Of a stretch of 64,000 bases of DNA, positions 35,474 to 48,500 are shown in pieces. The stretch spans positions 38,501 to 102,500 of the forward strand of contig ADNK01002829.1 of NCBI GenBank assembly GCA_000320545.1, in the 5' to 3' direction. Numbering within the stretch: position 1 is the stretch's first letter; each line of letters starts with the position of its first letter. The notes beneath the pieces are model-generated. The model saw only the letters and a list, made by a program, of their open reading frames with translations. It was not told where the DNA came from and made no database searches. Origin of the DNA: Bigelowiella natans CCMP2755. Its lineage: Eukaryota > Cercozoa > Chlorarachniophyceae. The translations under genes were made by a program, and so were the position numbers.

Positions 35474-36511
35474 CTATATATAATAGCACGAGGGGTCATT
35501 CATATAACACGCGTGAATGTAGTTCACATCTTCCAACGTAAGCTTCCCAGCAAACGATCGATCGGCATAGGAAGGGTCCTTGCCATTCATAATGAGATCC
35601 ACGTACGGTTTTGCCAACAAACGAATGTACTCGGGAATTCCACTTCTATTGTAAAAGGTGCCAGACTCTTCTACTACAACTTGCATGTAGTATCCATTGG
35701 AACGATCCACAAGAGGATAATATCCAAAGGCGCCAGGATCAGAATGAATATTTGCTTTTCTACAAGCCTCCGTGAAACCAAGTTCGCTGTCAAAGCATTC
35801 ATAAAAGTGACCGAAGCAGTAATGGCCAAATAGCGTTGGCCCAGCAGGCATGACTGGTACTGGAGTATAATCCTTCTCCATCTCATTCGTAATTGACTTT
35901 GGAATCACTTTATGCGCAAGAATCCTATGCAAAAAGTTGCCATAATCTTTTCCTGTGGTCTTGAGGCACACCGCGAGAGGTGGATTTGAGGCCCCATCCA
36001 TACAGTCAGTAGAGGACATGTTGAACGATTTGAACAGATAATGACTCAAGATTTGGGTTATGTTTTTCTTTGTAGCAGCTACTGCAATCGCTCCTGCAAG
36101 CTGCAAGTGATAACTGTTGTAGCTAAATACCTTCCCAGGCTCACCTTGGAGTTTCACTTTCTCGTATATCTGTCTCGCACATTTCATAAAATTTCCATTG
36201 ACGTTCTCCATACATTTGGGCCCATCATCATCATCCTCGCCTCGCACCGATGATTCTATAGTCAACTTGTCCCCTGGGGCTCCTCCACCAAAACCAGAGG
36301 TAAAAGATAGGAGCATTCGAAGAGTAACCTTGGAACGAGAATCCTTAGGGTCGGTAGTCCACCATGGAAGGTATTTGCTCGCCTTATCATCGAGAGAATC
36401 AATCTTCCCATCTGCGACAACGGCGGTAATCATGGAGGCGATTGGCCATTTACTCGTCGAAGCCGTCATGACCTATGGGGGATGGGATGATGTTTAGCAT
36501 GAACGTGATAG

Positions 36512-36556
<45 letters not shown>

Positions 36557-37000
36557 ATAGCGGTGGTGTGTATGTGTGTGTGTGCGCGTAACTTATTATC
36601 AGAGGGGTAACCAAACCCCGCTGTGGTATCTATCAACCATGAGAATGATGAAAGTATGCAAATATGATCCGGCGTTTATGGAGCCCTTACCTTTCTATTC
36701 ATTGTCATGTTCCCTTTCTCAAATAGAAATAAGCGGCCTTTCTCATTTCCCACCTACATGTTTGTATAAATTTAAAGGAGAGCACTATCAATTCGTAGTG
36801 AAAATTGCCGGTGTTGCTTCATTCCATCTAGAACAGGACACTACCTCGACAGCAAAATCTTCAGTGTATGGCCAAGCCTCCAGCTGTGATCGGAGGGATT
36901 TCCATACACTATTTTCTTTATGATGTTTTTTTATACTGGTTGCTTGGGGCTGGTGATACGTGGAAAGGTGCATAGAGAGGATAAGGACCGTGTGCCACAT
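35474..37000 (-). CDS. Beta-lactamase-like serine hydrolase, probably secreted
   Basis: Exons 37000-36845, 36753-36691 and 36472-35474 give 405 residues with consistent phases. The protein belongs by motif to the class C beta-lactamase/esterase superfamily (PF00144), which includes peptidases, esterases and LACTB-type proteins. The nucleophile motif is STSKW (SxxK) at about residue 77. It is followed by MITAVVADGKIDSLDD and LRMLLSFTSGFGG, which match the conserved ...LLtHtSGl segment with Phe for His. The second motif reads FSYNSYHLQLAG, where family members have YSNxgY.LLG. The N-terminus (MWHTVLILSMHLS) is a plausible short signal peptide. The third motif (HxG or KTG) was not found with confidence; GAFGYYPLVDR near residue 340 sits where it is expected. 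The substrate is unknown. It is divergent from the SAP/AP2 gene. Confidence 0.78.
36513..36555. repeat. (TAG)n in the second intron of the hydrolase gene
   Basis: A run of TAG triplets lies inside the intron 36473-36690, followed by a short TG tract near 36568-36586. Confidence 0.85.
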
Positions 37001-37668
37001 GATTTCTGTAACGAAAAAAAATATATAAATGTTCGAGGAAAGGAAATTAATTGTTCTTAGACGCTAATTAACCTAGTTCGTTCTTTTCCGATACTGATCT
37101 GGTCAATGTTAAAGAGGTGGCAAGATCAGGATGATGGTGTCCACAGTCGGCAGCCGATCAAGATGGTTTGTACGAGAAGATTACTAGCGAAAAAATAATT
37201 TTGACCAACTTATGTGGAAGTCGAAGGGGTATTTGAAAGACGACATCACATATTGATTCAATTCCTTCAAATACGCTCTGTACTACACCACCGGTAGGTC
37301 TTCATGGTTTTATTGTCATTATTGATCTGTTTGTCCTTGATGTTCAATCTGCGACACGAAAACAAAATGGAAAAGGAAGCCACGATCTTTTTTGTTGATG
37401 TTTATCATTATTGTTGTCGTAGAGAGGTCTTTCCCTTGATTTGCTCCAGTTTTATCGCAGCGGGACGGATCGCACAACGGCATACACCAAGATGGAGAAC
37501 TCCGTTAGAAAACACGCCAGTTGGTGTGGGTGATCAAAAATGTTTTCAATGGTTTCCCAAACCATCAACGCTGTGATGTGTTTGTCCATACCCAAAGTAA
37601 TAAATAAAGCATTTTCATTCACTATTTTCTCTTCTTCAGACGGGAATGTTTACTTACCTGACACTATA
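37001..37668. promoter_or_regulatory. Divergent region, hydrolase / SAP-AP2 gene
   Basis: The frame of the SAP/AP2 gene is open from about 37540, but a plausible acceptor (TTCTTCAG, 37639) suggests a 5' UTR intron and a start at 37669. No independent gene was seen. Confidence 0.4.
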
Positions 37669-39009
37669 ATGACACAACGACAGGTTCGGAGTAGGTTCTT
37701 CGCCGTGGTCGTTGCTGTGGTATCATTGATATCAATGAGTAAAATCATAGGAATGGATATGAGTCCAAATGAAGTCCAATCGATACTGAGAAGTGTTAAA
37801 CAACCCTTGGAGCAATTGCACTATCAACGAGGAGGAAATAGTATATTTTGGCGCATCACACCGCACTTGAAGCGGCGCGTGTTTCATAATGTGGAAGCTT
37901 CTCGAAAAGAGCCACTTTTCAGAAACCCTACTATTAAAATTCGAAAAGGAGGATTAAGATATTATAGAATACCCCCTCCTCAATCTGCTGGCGAGCATCA
38001 AACGAATATACCTGGTGGTGATGACGATAATCATGCTGTGGATATTCTTTCACTGGAACATTTGTCTGTAAAGGAACTTCGCGTTCGGCTAAGGGACAAA
38101 GGTTGTACGGTGAGCGGTACAAAGGCTGAGCTTATCCAGCGGCTAAAACTTGCATTACGGGATGATGATGATGAAGAAGTCCGTGGCGAAGGAGATGCTA
38201 CTGTTGAAGTTTCCGAGAAGAATGTTAGCACCAGCAATAGCCAGCAAGAAAGAGGGAAAAGCATAGAAGTTGAAAATGATACTGCACACATAAATCCAGC
38301 AGTGCCTGTCACATCGTCTTTCACAAATCCTCCTTCTCCTCCTCCTCCTCCCACCACTACTAGTAGTAGTAGTAGCGGCAATAGTGACGAGGATGGCACC
38401 TTGGAAATGCTGACAAGGTTTCCAGGAGTGATTTTCCGACAAAAGTCCAATAAATGGGAGGCTCACACGAATTATGGTGAAAAGCAACTATTCGTGGGTT
38501 TATTTCCGAGTGAAGAAGATGCTTGGGGGGCGATTCAGAAACGAAGAGAAAAGCTGCGTTGGCCACCTCTCACGCTTGAGGAAGGGTTAAATCCACATGA
38601 TAACACCAAGAAATCAACAACATCTTTAGTCGTTCTCAAGGAAGAACAAACTCAACATTGTTTATGTAAATCTGATGCATATTCACCAACAGTTTTATCA
38701 TATGTGTGTTTCCTTTTATCCCCCTTTCCTTTACTCCTGGTGTTTTCTTCTTCTTCTCTCCAGATACATGTATGCTTTCTTTCCGGGTTTGAAGTGGGAT
38801 GAAAGCAAAAGGCTGTGGATTGCAACCACAAAACATTGGACGGCGGATGATCATGAGGAATATGTCGGTGAATTCGCATCACGTGCTGAGGTCGGTCATC
38901 TTAAGCAGCCTTTGTTAAAAGTGGCTTGTGAAATACTAGAAGAAGAACGAATGCAAAGACGGGTTTTCGGATATAAACGAAATCCTGTCGCTTTTTCCTC
39001 GCCGATTAC

Positions 39010-39042
<33 letters not shown>

Positions 39043-40246
39043 TGTCATCATATTTGTCTCATTTTCATCATCTATTTTTGCTTCACAACCTTAAACAACT
39101 AGGCGTGGTTTGAAGTTAGACGATTTCGAAAGGAGAAAAATTGGCCTGAAATAAGTACCACGCCTCCTGTTCAAACTTCTATCAAGGAGCAGGAGGAGGA
39201 GGAAACAGAAACGAGAAACGAAGACGGGGCTGAATCGTCATCATCATCACTATCACCATCTCAAAGTGAGCAGCTTTCCTCTTCTTTTGGATCGTCACCA
39301 CCAAAAGATTCATCTTCTCCTTCGACTGCAACAAATGGGAATGCAGAAACAATGATACCTGAAAACCTTTTGAAGGAAGTTGGGGAGGAAGAAGAAAAGT
39401 CCCAAGTAATAAATGATTCATCATCAACCCTCGGCACGAGCAGCGGCAGCAGCAGCAGCAGCAGCAGCAGCAATCCTCCAAATGATGATGATGAAGACTA
39501 CGACGAAATAATATATAACAGCAACCTATTAGCTCTAAGCGTATCCGAGCTTAAAGAGGAAGCACGAAGAAGAAACCTTTCACCGAGAGGAAGAAAGGTA
39601 CTTTCTATATAATGTGCGGAGGAATTTAGTAAGGAGGCGAGCAAGTTCTCCACGCTCTTCTCAAGCAATCATCGTCATGAATCAACATTATGATACTGTC
39701 TCAGATCGACATAGTAGCACGTTTGGAGCGAGCAATGGCAATTCCTGACACTGAATTTGACAAACCAGCTAAGGTAGCACTAATGTTCTATTCACTAGTA
39801 GGGAAGAATGACGATGATGATGATGATAGGGTTAGAAAGAAGAGGAGGAAGAGGAGGGTGTGTTGAATCACAGATGATTTCTTAGACGACTACTGTTACT
39901 ACTGATAATAGTAATATTCCTTCAAAAGCAAAGAATATCATAAATATCAACACGACAAGGAATATAACGATTTTGAACATCATATCCACCATATAGAAGG
40001 GAGGGGGGAAATGATATAGCATGTGCAATATCAACAATCTCTATATAAATATTTATTATGTGTGTGTAACATCCTCTACACACAAAATAATACGTGAAAT
40101 ATTCCTCTTTTGCATCATCCATCCACAAAACCACCTCCCTCCCTCCCTCATCATCTCGTGATAGTAGTAGTAGCACCTTTTCTTATCTACATTTGTACAC
40201 ACTTTGAGCACTATACACTGGCAAATTGCTCATTTTACCAACATAA

Positions 40247-40291
<45 letters not shown>

Positions 40292-40382
40292 AATCGGTAA
40301 TGGGGTAGCAGCAGCAGCACTCTTCTTGCCAGTAGTTTTTCTATACAATAGTCATCAATAAGTGTCATCGTGGATCTACTAC

Positions 40383-40464
<82 letters not shown>

Positions 40465-42574
40465 CCCAATAAGTGTCTAGTGGTGGATCTACTACGAATC
40501 TGCTTCACATATTACTACATTGATGATGATGATGATGATGCATTTACAGTTATTTGTTAATATGTTCTGGAAGAGGAGACGGGGAGAGAACGATGTTACC
40601 ATTAGCAACTGTTTCCATTTCTATCTCTGAGTGCGTGAGTGTGTGTTTTCACAGTGATGTGAAGTTTAGTTGTTTATTAGTATCTCTAGCCATCATGAAC
40701 AGATCATCGTCCTCTTTTTCTTCTTCTTTTTGTTCTTTTTGTTCTTCTTGTTCAATTCAACTTAGATACGTTATATATATCTTATCTTATCGTATTTATC
40801 CGAAACCAATTAAACAACATCAACATCATCCATCCATCCGAGGTGTTGGACTCCTACGAAGAAGAAGAAGAAGAAGAAGAACCCGATCATGCGTCCTCCT
40901 CCTCCTCCTCCTCCTCCTCCTCCTCCTTTGCCCAACTGAAGGAAGAGTTAGAAGCCCTGCGACATAGAGAGGAAGAGTGGACCACGGCTTATCAAGATGC
41001 AGTAAAGGCAAAGATTTACTCAGAGAGAATAATTAGCAATCTCGAAAGAGCTGCATGGCTTCAACCTGAAGTCGTCATGCCTATTTTAGAAAAAGCGAGG
41101 CAAGAAGCTCAAGCAGCAGCAGCAGAAGAAGAAGAACAAGATCACGATGATCTAGATAGAGCAGCATTTGTAGCATCATCATCAAATGACAACGAGTTTA
41201 GAATAGTAGGTGGGGTGAGTACAACTAGTAGCAATGATGAAGATGGTAATCATCGTCGTGATATTCTTCAAGATCTTGAAGATGAACTAAGCAGTAGTAG
41301 TAGTAGCAGTAGTAGCAGTGGAGGTGCAGTACCATCAAAAGGAGGAAGAAGAGAACAAGAAGAAGAAGAAGAAGAAGAAAGCAGAAACCTTGCTGCTGCT
41401 GCTGCTGCTGCTCAAAATCATCATAATAGCGATCACAACGACGATGTCTATGACAATGATTATGATATCATAAGAAGTGATGACTCCTCCTCCTCCTCCT
41501 CCTCCTCCTCCTCCTCCTCTCCCTCTCTACGTTCTCGTGTACGAAGAAGGCGTGAAGCACAAGTAGCTCAACTTGAGCTCCTGAAGGATCAGCTGTCTAT
41601 GGTCCAAGAATCAAGGGATTCACTGGCTACACGTGTGAAATCAGAGCAAGATAGAAGGAAATCTCTGGAAAGGACTTTAGCCCAATTCAGGTCAACCCAG
41701 CCACAAGAGACGGCAATTGCAGATCTGAAAGCACAAGTTAAGAGCATGCTCACCCGTGAGGAGGAGAGGAAAGAACTCATTAAAACTTTGACAGAAGAGC
41801 GCGACAATGCAATCGAGGCAGCAATAGTGGGGGGGACTAGTAGTAAGCGTGGTGGACAAGAAGGATGGGATACAGATGGTGATGATGATGATTATGGAAG
41901 GAAAAAGGGGGTAGGACCAGAAGAAAGCAGCTACGTTATGTCAGAGGCAGAGGTGATTCTTAACGAAACTCTTGCTCGTCTTGATGATGCAGAGACTCGT
42001 GCCAAAGAGGCGGAGGATCGTGTGTTGGAATTAGAAAGAAGAACAACCCAATTCGCCACCACCACCACCAGCAGCAGCAGCAGCAGCAGCAAGATCTTAC
42101 CTGCTCTTCCTTCCTCTTCCTCCTCGCCATTAACCGATGGTAATGATCATCAAGTTGTACAGAAGACAGGGAAGGAAGAAGAAGAAGAAGAAGAAGAAGG
42201 AGGAGAAGAAGACTATATGGCATCATTACAACGTGAAAATGAAGTTCTTAAACAAAGAAATGGCAAACTTGTGAATGCGATCATCGGGCAAGGAGAGGTT
42301 CTTGAGAGAGCAGTCTTTAAAAGGATCATGAGACAACAACTGCCAATTAAGCGTATGCAACGTAGCACCGTGAAGAAGCTGGTGGAGGGACTAGGGAACA
42401 TCAGGGATCTTGCAGAACGACAACACGCAACTGAGAATGTTCAGTCATTGGTCAGTCACCAACAGAATCAAGGGGTACTTGACGATCATAATTTACTACG
42501 TGATCGAGTATTCCAGCAAGTAGAAATGGAGGCGAGAGAAGAACAAGAACAAGAAAAGAACACGTGGATTTCGG

Positions 42575-42605
<31 letters not shown>

Positions 42606-42943
42606 GAGCACAAGTCCTAGCAGCAGCGATGATGATGATAATATGCTATCACCACCACCACCACCAGCAGTAGCAGCAGCAAGAACAGACATGGTATAGA
42701 GTAGAATAAGAACAATTGTACCACATCATCATTTTAGTACCACCAGTAGCCGTAGTAGTAGTAGTAGTAGTAGTAGTCTAGGTCATGTTTGGTTGTGTCT
42801 GCTCCTCCTCCCCCTTGTGTTAGTTAGTTAGTAGTACTAGTAGAAGTACTAGTAACGAGGAGGAGGAGGAGGAAGTAGGTCGTCTGTCTACTACGGCTAC
42901 GCATTTCTTTAATTCTTTTGTTTAGTCTTAATACGGTGTTTCC

Positions 42944-43012
<69 letters not shown>

Positions 43013-43078
43013 CAGGCTCCTACTTGCACACTACTACTACTCTTCTTCAACCAATACTACGAACCACGTTTTCTTTTA

Positions 43079-43117
<39 letters not shown>

Positions 43118-43373
43118 CTTGTTCTTATTATTATTAGTTATACTTGCGCGATAGTATCCATCCACAGCACCTGTTTAAATTTTGCTATTACTACTCTCGT
43201 GATTGCATCAGTTGTCAAGATCTACGATGAGTTTATTCATTTTGTTCTCTTCGAGAGGAGTGATGTCTATATTGATTCTGTAGTTGTCGCTATATTATTG
43301 TCAACGTCACTGGGGTTCCTTATATTTACCTAACATTATTATTATTGGGATCTATATTTGTGGATATAATATA

Positions 43374-43415
<42 letters not shown>

Positions 43416-43483
43416 GATCACATTTAATTAGTATCAAATTGCGTTTTGTTGATCTTTTACATATATTAACGCCCTACACACAC

Positions 43484-43530
<47 letters not shown>

Positions 43531-43548
43531 TCGTATATTTCATTTACA

Positions 43549-43586
<38 letters not shown>

Positions 43587-44169
43587 GTATATATGTGTAA
43601 TCTCTTCACAATTCTCGGTGTCATTGACCTTATGTTGTTGTTATTGTTCTTGATAGAATGCCCTGGAAAGGCTGGAAAATTTGGCAAAGATCTTAAATGA
43701 AACTCTTGGTTATCAAATTGCATTCGAAGACATTCCTGACCCGAGCGAGGAGGAACTACAACAGCTTACCAAATCAAATGATGTATGTTATAGATGTAGA
43801 ATCAACGTAGAACTCGTGGTAGCAGCAGTAGTAGTAGTAGTAGTCGTAGTAGTTGTTTTTGTGTTGTGGTTATTATGCGTCATCTTCTTTCATTTGTCAC
43901 ATGCAGTGTGCATGGATATGCATGTATGTATGTGATATGTGTGCTTGCAAAAGCAGAAAGAAGGAGAAGAAGAAGAGAATATGATGAAATAGTGTATACG
44001 ATGGCTGCTGATGGTTTTCCAAAGTGTATGTATGTCTGTAAGTATGTTACGTATGTATGATTCATTTTTTATTGGCCTACATTTCCTTCATCACTAGAGG
44101 AATTACAACAGAGTTGTCTGCTGCTGCAGCACCCCATCATGATCATAATTATGATCAATAGACATCATC

Positions 44170-44210
<41 letters not shown>

Positions 44211-44794
44211 CATCAGACATCCATGGTACGGCTGGCAGAATTAGCTCTCGCCGATGACCCCAGTGCATTTGCGGATGATACGACGACGAGTACATCAAAG
44301 CAAGGTGATGATGATGATGATGATTCACGTAGATAGGTAGGTAGGTAGGAGGTATTGCTGCTTTTTACAATTCTCTCATGACTAACATCTCTCCTCATTT
44401 TCCAAATAACACTTAGGAGAAGGAGGAAGCTCCTCATTTGGTAGCAAGAAGAGTGGCCCTAACTTACATCCTTTGGAGGCAGCTTTGGACTTATCTCCTG
44501 AGGACTTGCTTCAGGTTGCTGCATGAATGATGCACAAACCACCACCACCAGCAGCACCACCATGTACCGATGATCATAGAAGGACAAGAGCGTGTGCACG
44601 ACCCTAATGTAGTAGTATACTACGTGGATTAGTGTTGTCGAATCATAATGTGCATATGATACTACTCTTTCTCTTTCTCTCTCCTCCTCCTTCTTCTCCC
44701 TCTCTCGATCCCCTATTCACCATAGTTACGTTCCATTTCCAAAAAACGCATAAGAGCCGAAGAAAAGAAGGCAGAAAAGGTGGTTAAAGATTAT

Positions 44795-44834
<40 letters not shown>

Positions 44835-45232
44835 GTGTCTCAATATGATTGTCGTTTGTATGTTGTTCTTCTTGTTCTTGTTGTTATTGTTGTTACAGAA
44901 AAGACAAGAGGACGCTAAACGTGAAATGGAGGAGAAGGCAATGGGTAAAATCAGCATAGACAAACCCCCTCCACCCTACGAAGGAGAGGAGGCCACGTTT
45001 GATTGGGCACAACTTGAGGTATACTGATAGTAATAGTAGTAGGAATTACCAATAATGCTGATTGATTGTTCTCTTTTACACACCACCACCAACTACTACT
45101 ACTGCTACTACATGGACAACGACGACGACGATGACACATGCATGCATGGGATCGATCGCGCTTTTGAGGAAGAAACTGCAGTAGTAGTGATTCATGCATC
45201 AATTCATCAATTGATCCATCCATGTATGCGTG

Positions 45233-45293
<61 letters not shown>

Positions 45294-46132
45294 AAAGACA
45301 TCGATAAGTTGCGTCAACAAAATCGGAGCTTGGAGGAGCTTGACCCCTCTCACCCAGCAGCAGCAGCTATTGCCACCGCTAGGAAGCAGAAACAGCAAGA
45401 TCAGCTAGTACAGGGTGGTGGTAGCAGCAGTAACAGTCTTGACGACGATGTGAGAACATCGTCCTCCTCCTCCGAGGTAATGAAAGCTAAACTTGGCATT
45501 GGACAAGTGGGGGGTTCAGGTGATATGTCTGAGATTGTCAAGATCATGGATATGGCCAAGGTGTGTGTGTTGTGAATGCTGTTGTGAATATGCCGTCCTT
45601 TTCTCTCTACTCTCCATCTCTGCATACATTCATCATCATCATCCTGCTGCTGCTGCTGCTGCTGTTACAACAACAACAACAACACCTTCTTCTTCTTCTT
45701 CTTCTTCTTCTACTGCTACTACTACTTCCAAGGTTGCAAGCGAAGAATACGCTCATGAGTTTAATGAGAAAAATGATGGCGACGATAATGAAGATAACCC
45801 AAAGTAATGAACATAGATGCTGTCAAGTGGTCTGGGTAGACGGGGGGGGGGAGAGTGTTCTGGTTGCTTTCACACAGTTTTAAGTTGTTATCATGATTTA
45901 TGTTAATATGGTATTATATAGCGCTATCGATGCAACATACGACGATGAGTCATCATTATCATCATCAACTGCTGCAAAGCTAAAGCCTCCAAAGCTAAAG
46001 CCTTCAGACCGAAAACTTGCGGTGGGTGATAGCCCTAATGTAGCAGTAGAAGTAGCAGTAGTAGTATTGAATGAGGAAGAGGTGGAAGAAGGCAGTTGGT
46101 GAATATATGACTCCTTATCTTGAGTGCAAAAT

Positions 46133-46163
<31 letters not shown>

Positions 46164-46598
46164 ATGGGATTAGGTGACAAGCAACCACCACTAACAAACA
46201 CATTATTTATGTAAATATATGTGTAATAATATATCAGGACCGTATTATATCAGTTATGATTGCTCGGGATGATGAGAGAGAATGGGCAGAGCTGATCAAG
46301 GAATCAGAGGTGTGGAGAGCATCCGCAGATAATGTCTTCATTAGGTTAAAGCAGAGAATAGCGAAAGCTTCCAATAAAGAAGTGGAGTGGGATTTAAGGG
46401 TCTTGGAAAGAGATCTCACCAAAATGCATCAGATGTTTCTCAATCAAGATGGGCCTTTTAAGCCTACTTCACTAAGTGCTGCAGCCTTGAAAAAAGCAGC
46501 AACGGAATGGGCTGCTGGAGGCCTGGAAAATATGACTCCCCGTGATAGAGAGATGTGCGACAAATTGGCAATTTTCTTTGAACGAAGGGTACAATCAA

Positions 46599-46649
<51 letters not shown>

Positions 46650-47160
46650 TTATCATCTTTACGTGTATGCTGATCAACCTACTGCTACTTACATATTACT
46701 ACTGTTCTTGCAGCGCTCTCGTCATTTTTGTATGAGGATGATATGTTAAAAAACATTTACATATCCTCTTCTTATTTTTATCATTACTATTACTTCTCTA
46801 TTAACCGTATTACATGTTGTTTCTTGTTGTTGTTGTTGTTGTTGCTGTTGTTGTTGTAATTCTCTAATCGTTCTTCCTACTGTTCCTCTTCGTCTCTGTT
46901 CTTCCAAGGATCCTTCGGAATGGTTTCGTATATTACGGGAGAGCAAAACGTGGCCTATCATTGCGGAGCGTTTCTTCTATCGTCTGAGAATGCGAATAAG
47001 ATCTGAGCGTGGAGAGAAGAAACGGGAAAGCTTAATAGAAATGAGGGCTATTTTGCGTGAATGTCATCAACAGGTATGGTGCAATTGATAGTAGTTAAGT
47101 AACAAGCAAGTAGTATCAGGAGGAAGAAGAGCTCATATATTATTTGTGCTGCAATAAGAG

Positions 47161-47206
<46 letters not shown>

Positions 47207-47544
47207 CATCAATAGATGGTAACTTGTGTACTATATGCTGCCACCACACCTGGTTGGTGCTATTCCATCCTTGCCACTAATTGTATTTTATGCGTGTGTG
47301 CGTGTGTAGGTATTTGGAGTAGAAGCTCCAGATACAGCCTCTTTGGAAGCCCTTGGAAGCGCAGACTATAGAAAGATAAAGACGCGATCAGGTAGTAGTA
47401 TTATACCATTGTGTTGGAGATATAAGGATATTACCTACTAACTTGTTGCTATCAACAGATAAAAACGTGGATTCAAACACGCAGTACTACTGGAATAAAC
47501 TCATTGGTGGGAGTAAAAGGGAACGCAGAGAAAAGGAAAGCTGA
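37669..47544 (+). CDS. Large SAP-AP2-AP2-SAP coiled-coil protein (17-exon model)
   Basis: Exons: 37669-38585, 38764-38962, 39103-39597, 39705-39773, 40843-42693, 43657-43782, 44217-44304, 44416-44513, 44726-44779, 44899-45018, 45294-45560, 45733-45803, 45922-46021, 46238-46588, 46909-47073, 47310-47391, 47459-47544, giving 1712 residues with all phases agreeing. Residues 9-27 are hydrophobic (signal peptide or anchor), followed by a basic stretch. A SAP motif (LSVKELRVRLRDKGCTVSG) is at about 127-161, an AP2-like fold (FPGVIF...KWEAHTNY...FVGLFPSEEDAW) at about 250-297, a second AP2-like unit (LKWDESKRLWIATTKHW) at about 310-350, and a second SAP motif split by an intron (SVSELKEEARRRNLSPRGRK) at about 511-545. 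Exon 5 encodes an acidic and Ser-rich coiled coil. The C-terminal 300 residues are conserved-looking but unknown. It probably binds DNA and may be a plastid nucleoid protein; that is inference. The 38585 donor is the least certain. Confidence 0.76.
40247..40458. repeat. (TA)n and (TA)n(TG)n tracts in SAP-AP2 intron 4
   Basis: (TA)n at about 40247-40290 and a compound (TA)n at about 40385-40421 plus (TG)n at about 40422-40458 lie in the 1.07-kb intron 39774-40842. Short flanking blocks (AAGTGTC.T..TGGATCTACTACG) recur beside both tracts. Confidence 0.88.
42694..43656. repeat. Microsatellite-filled intron 5 of the SAP-AP2 gene
   Basis: (TAG)n near 42754-42777, (CA)n then (TA)n at about 42949-43012, (CT)n at about 43083-43115, (TA)n at about 43379-43411, (CT)n at about 43490-43524 and (TA)n at about 43552-43582. 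No coding exon was recognised in this 963-bp stretch. Confidence 0.85.
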
Positions 47545-47970
47545 TGATCAAGGAGAGAGAACAACGCAGAGAAAAAAGTAACTCAAGATGAGAAAAAATA
47601 GCAGTTTAAAATAATATTGGGTGATAATTTGAGATTATTATTCGGAAAGAAAATGATATGATGCATCAGCAAATTTATGTCTGGTAATAATATGTTTAGT
47701 ATGATTTCCTTCTATCGACGACCTAGGAAGTATTGGGTTGATGAGTTTTTCTGTTGAATGTTGAGAATGACAGATGGCTAGTATAATCTGTCGGCAAGCG
47801 CATTATTAACTAGGCGACGAATTCTTTAGCTTCAGCCAATCATCTGAAGCTGAGAGCATGTTTCTAGATATGCTCGTGCAATTTGTTGACCGATAAGTAA
47901 CAATTCAATGGACAGTAGAGTCTACTAGAGAGTATCGAGAATAGGAAAGTGAGACGGATGTGATGAAGAA
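47545..47970. other. 3' flank of SAP-AP2 gene up to the LINE cluster
   Basis: AT-rich probable 3' UTR (to about 47700), then ordinary noncoding sequence. It includes the left 14-bp copy of the direct repeat at 47937-47950. Confidence 0.5.
47937..47950 (+). repeat. Left copy of 14-bp direct repeat (candidate target-site duplication)
   Basis: GAGAATAGGAAAGT, identical to 52912-52925, just outside the end of the minus-strand LINE fragment. Confidence 0.55.
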
Positions 47971-48492
47971 TCAAATTTTTTCAATGGTCATCCTGATGTA
48001 GCTGTGCAATGCAGCGGCTACAGCGCTAATGTTGCATCTGTTGGTTTCTGCCACAATGTGTTTCATGCATTTGAAAGCGTCCTCATGCGACCGATGTTGC
48101 CGCGCACTGCGCGCAGCAGTTCTGGATTCAATTTCAGCCTTTGTCAACCGGTTCGTGTCGTCGTTGCGATTCATGATCGCGCGCATTTGATTGCGCAATC
48201 TGATTTGTTCTCGACCATGTGTTGGACATTGCAGGAGATGATCCATGTCCTTCAGGATGCCACATGCATCGCACGTGGCATCTTCCTCTGTGCATTGTCC
48301 ACGTGACAGCATGAATTTGCCAAGATTGCCGACACCACAGATGGCGCGCATCCATGATGTAGCAACACTTGGAAGTTTCAGTTTGATGCCGGTGATCGAA
48401 GATGACGGGAGGAAACCAAGATTCTTGAGATGCACAGCGCGCAATGAATCATTGGACCATTCCTGTTCAAACGGACTCATAGCCGCGCACAA
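47971..48492 (-). pseudogene. LINE ORF2 C-terminal fragment with zinc-knuckle motif
   Basis: Open frame of 173 residues on the minus strand. The segment SWMRAICGVGNLGKFMLSRG followed by CTEEDATCDACG, HLLQC and PTH matches the C-terminal Cys/His motif (C-x-x-C...H...C) typical of LINE ORF2 proteins after the reverse transcriptase. The upstream endonuclease and RT parts are absent, so this is the 3' end of an element truncated at 5', or an inverted piece of the neighbouring element, whose own ORF2 lacks this motif. The frame is intact with no stops over its whole length, which suggests it is young. Confidence 0.7.
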
Positions 48493-48500
48493 GTGAAATA

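Noticed and set aside
43957..44110. Possible small exon between 43782 and 44217 in the SAP-AP2 gene
   Set aside because: The flanking exons already join in phase, and no candidate with proper donor and acceptor keeps the frame.
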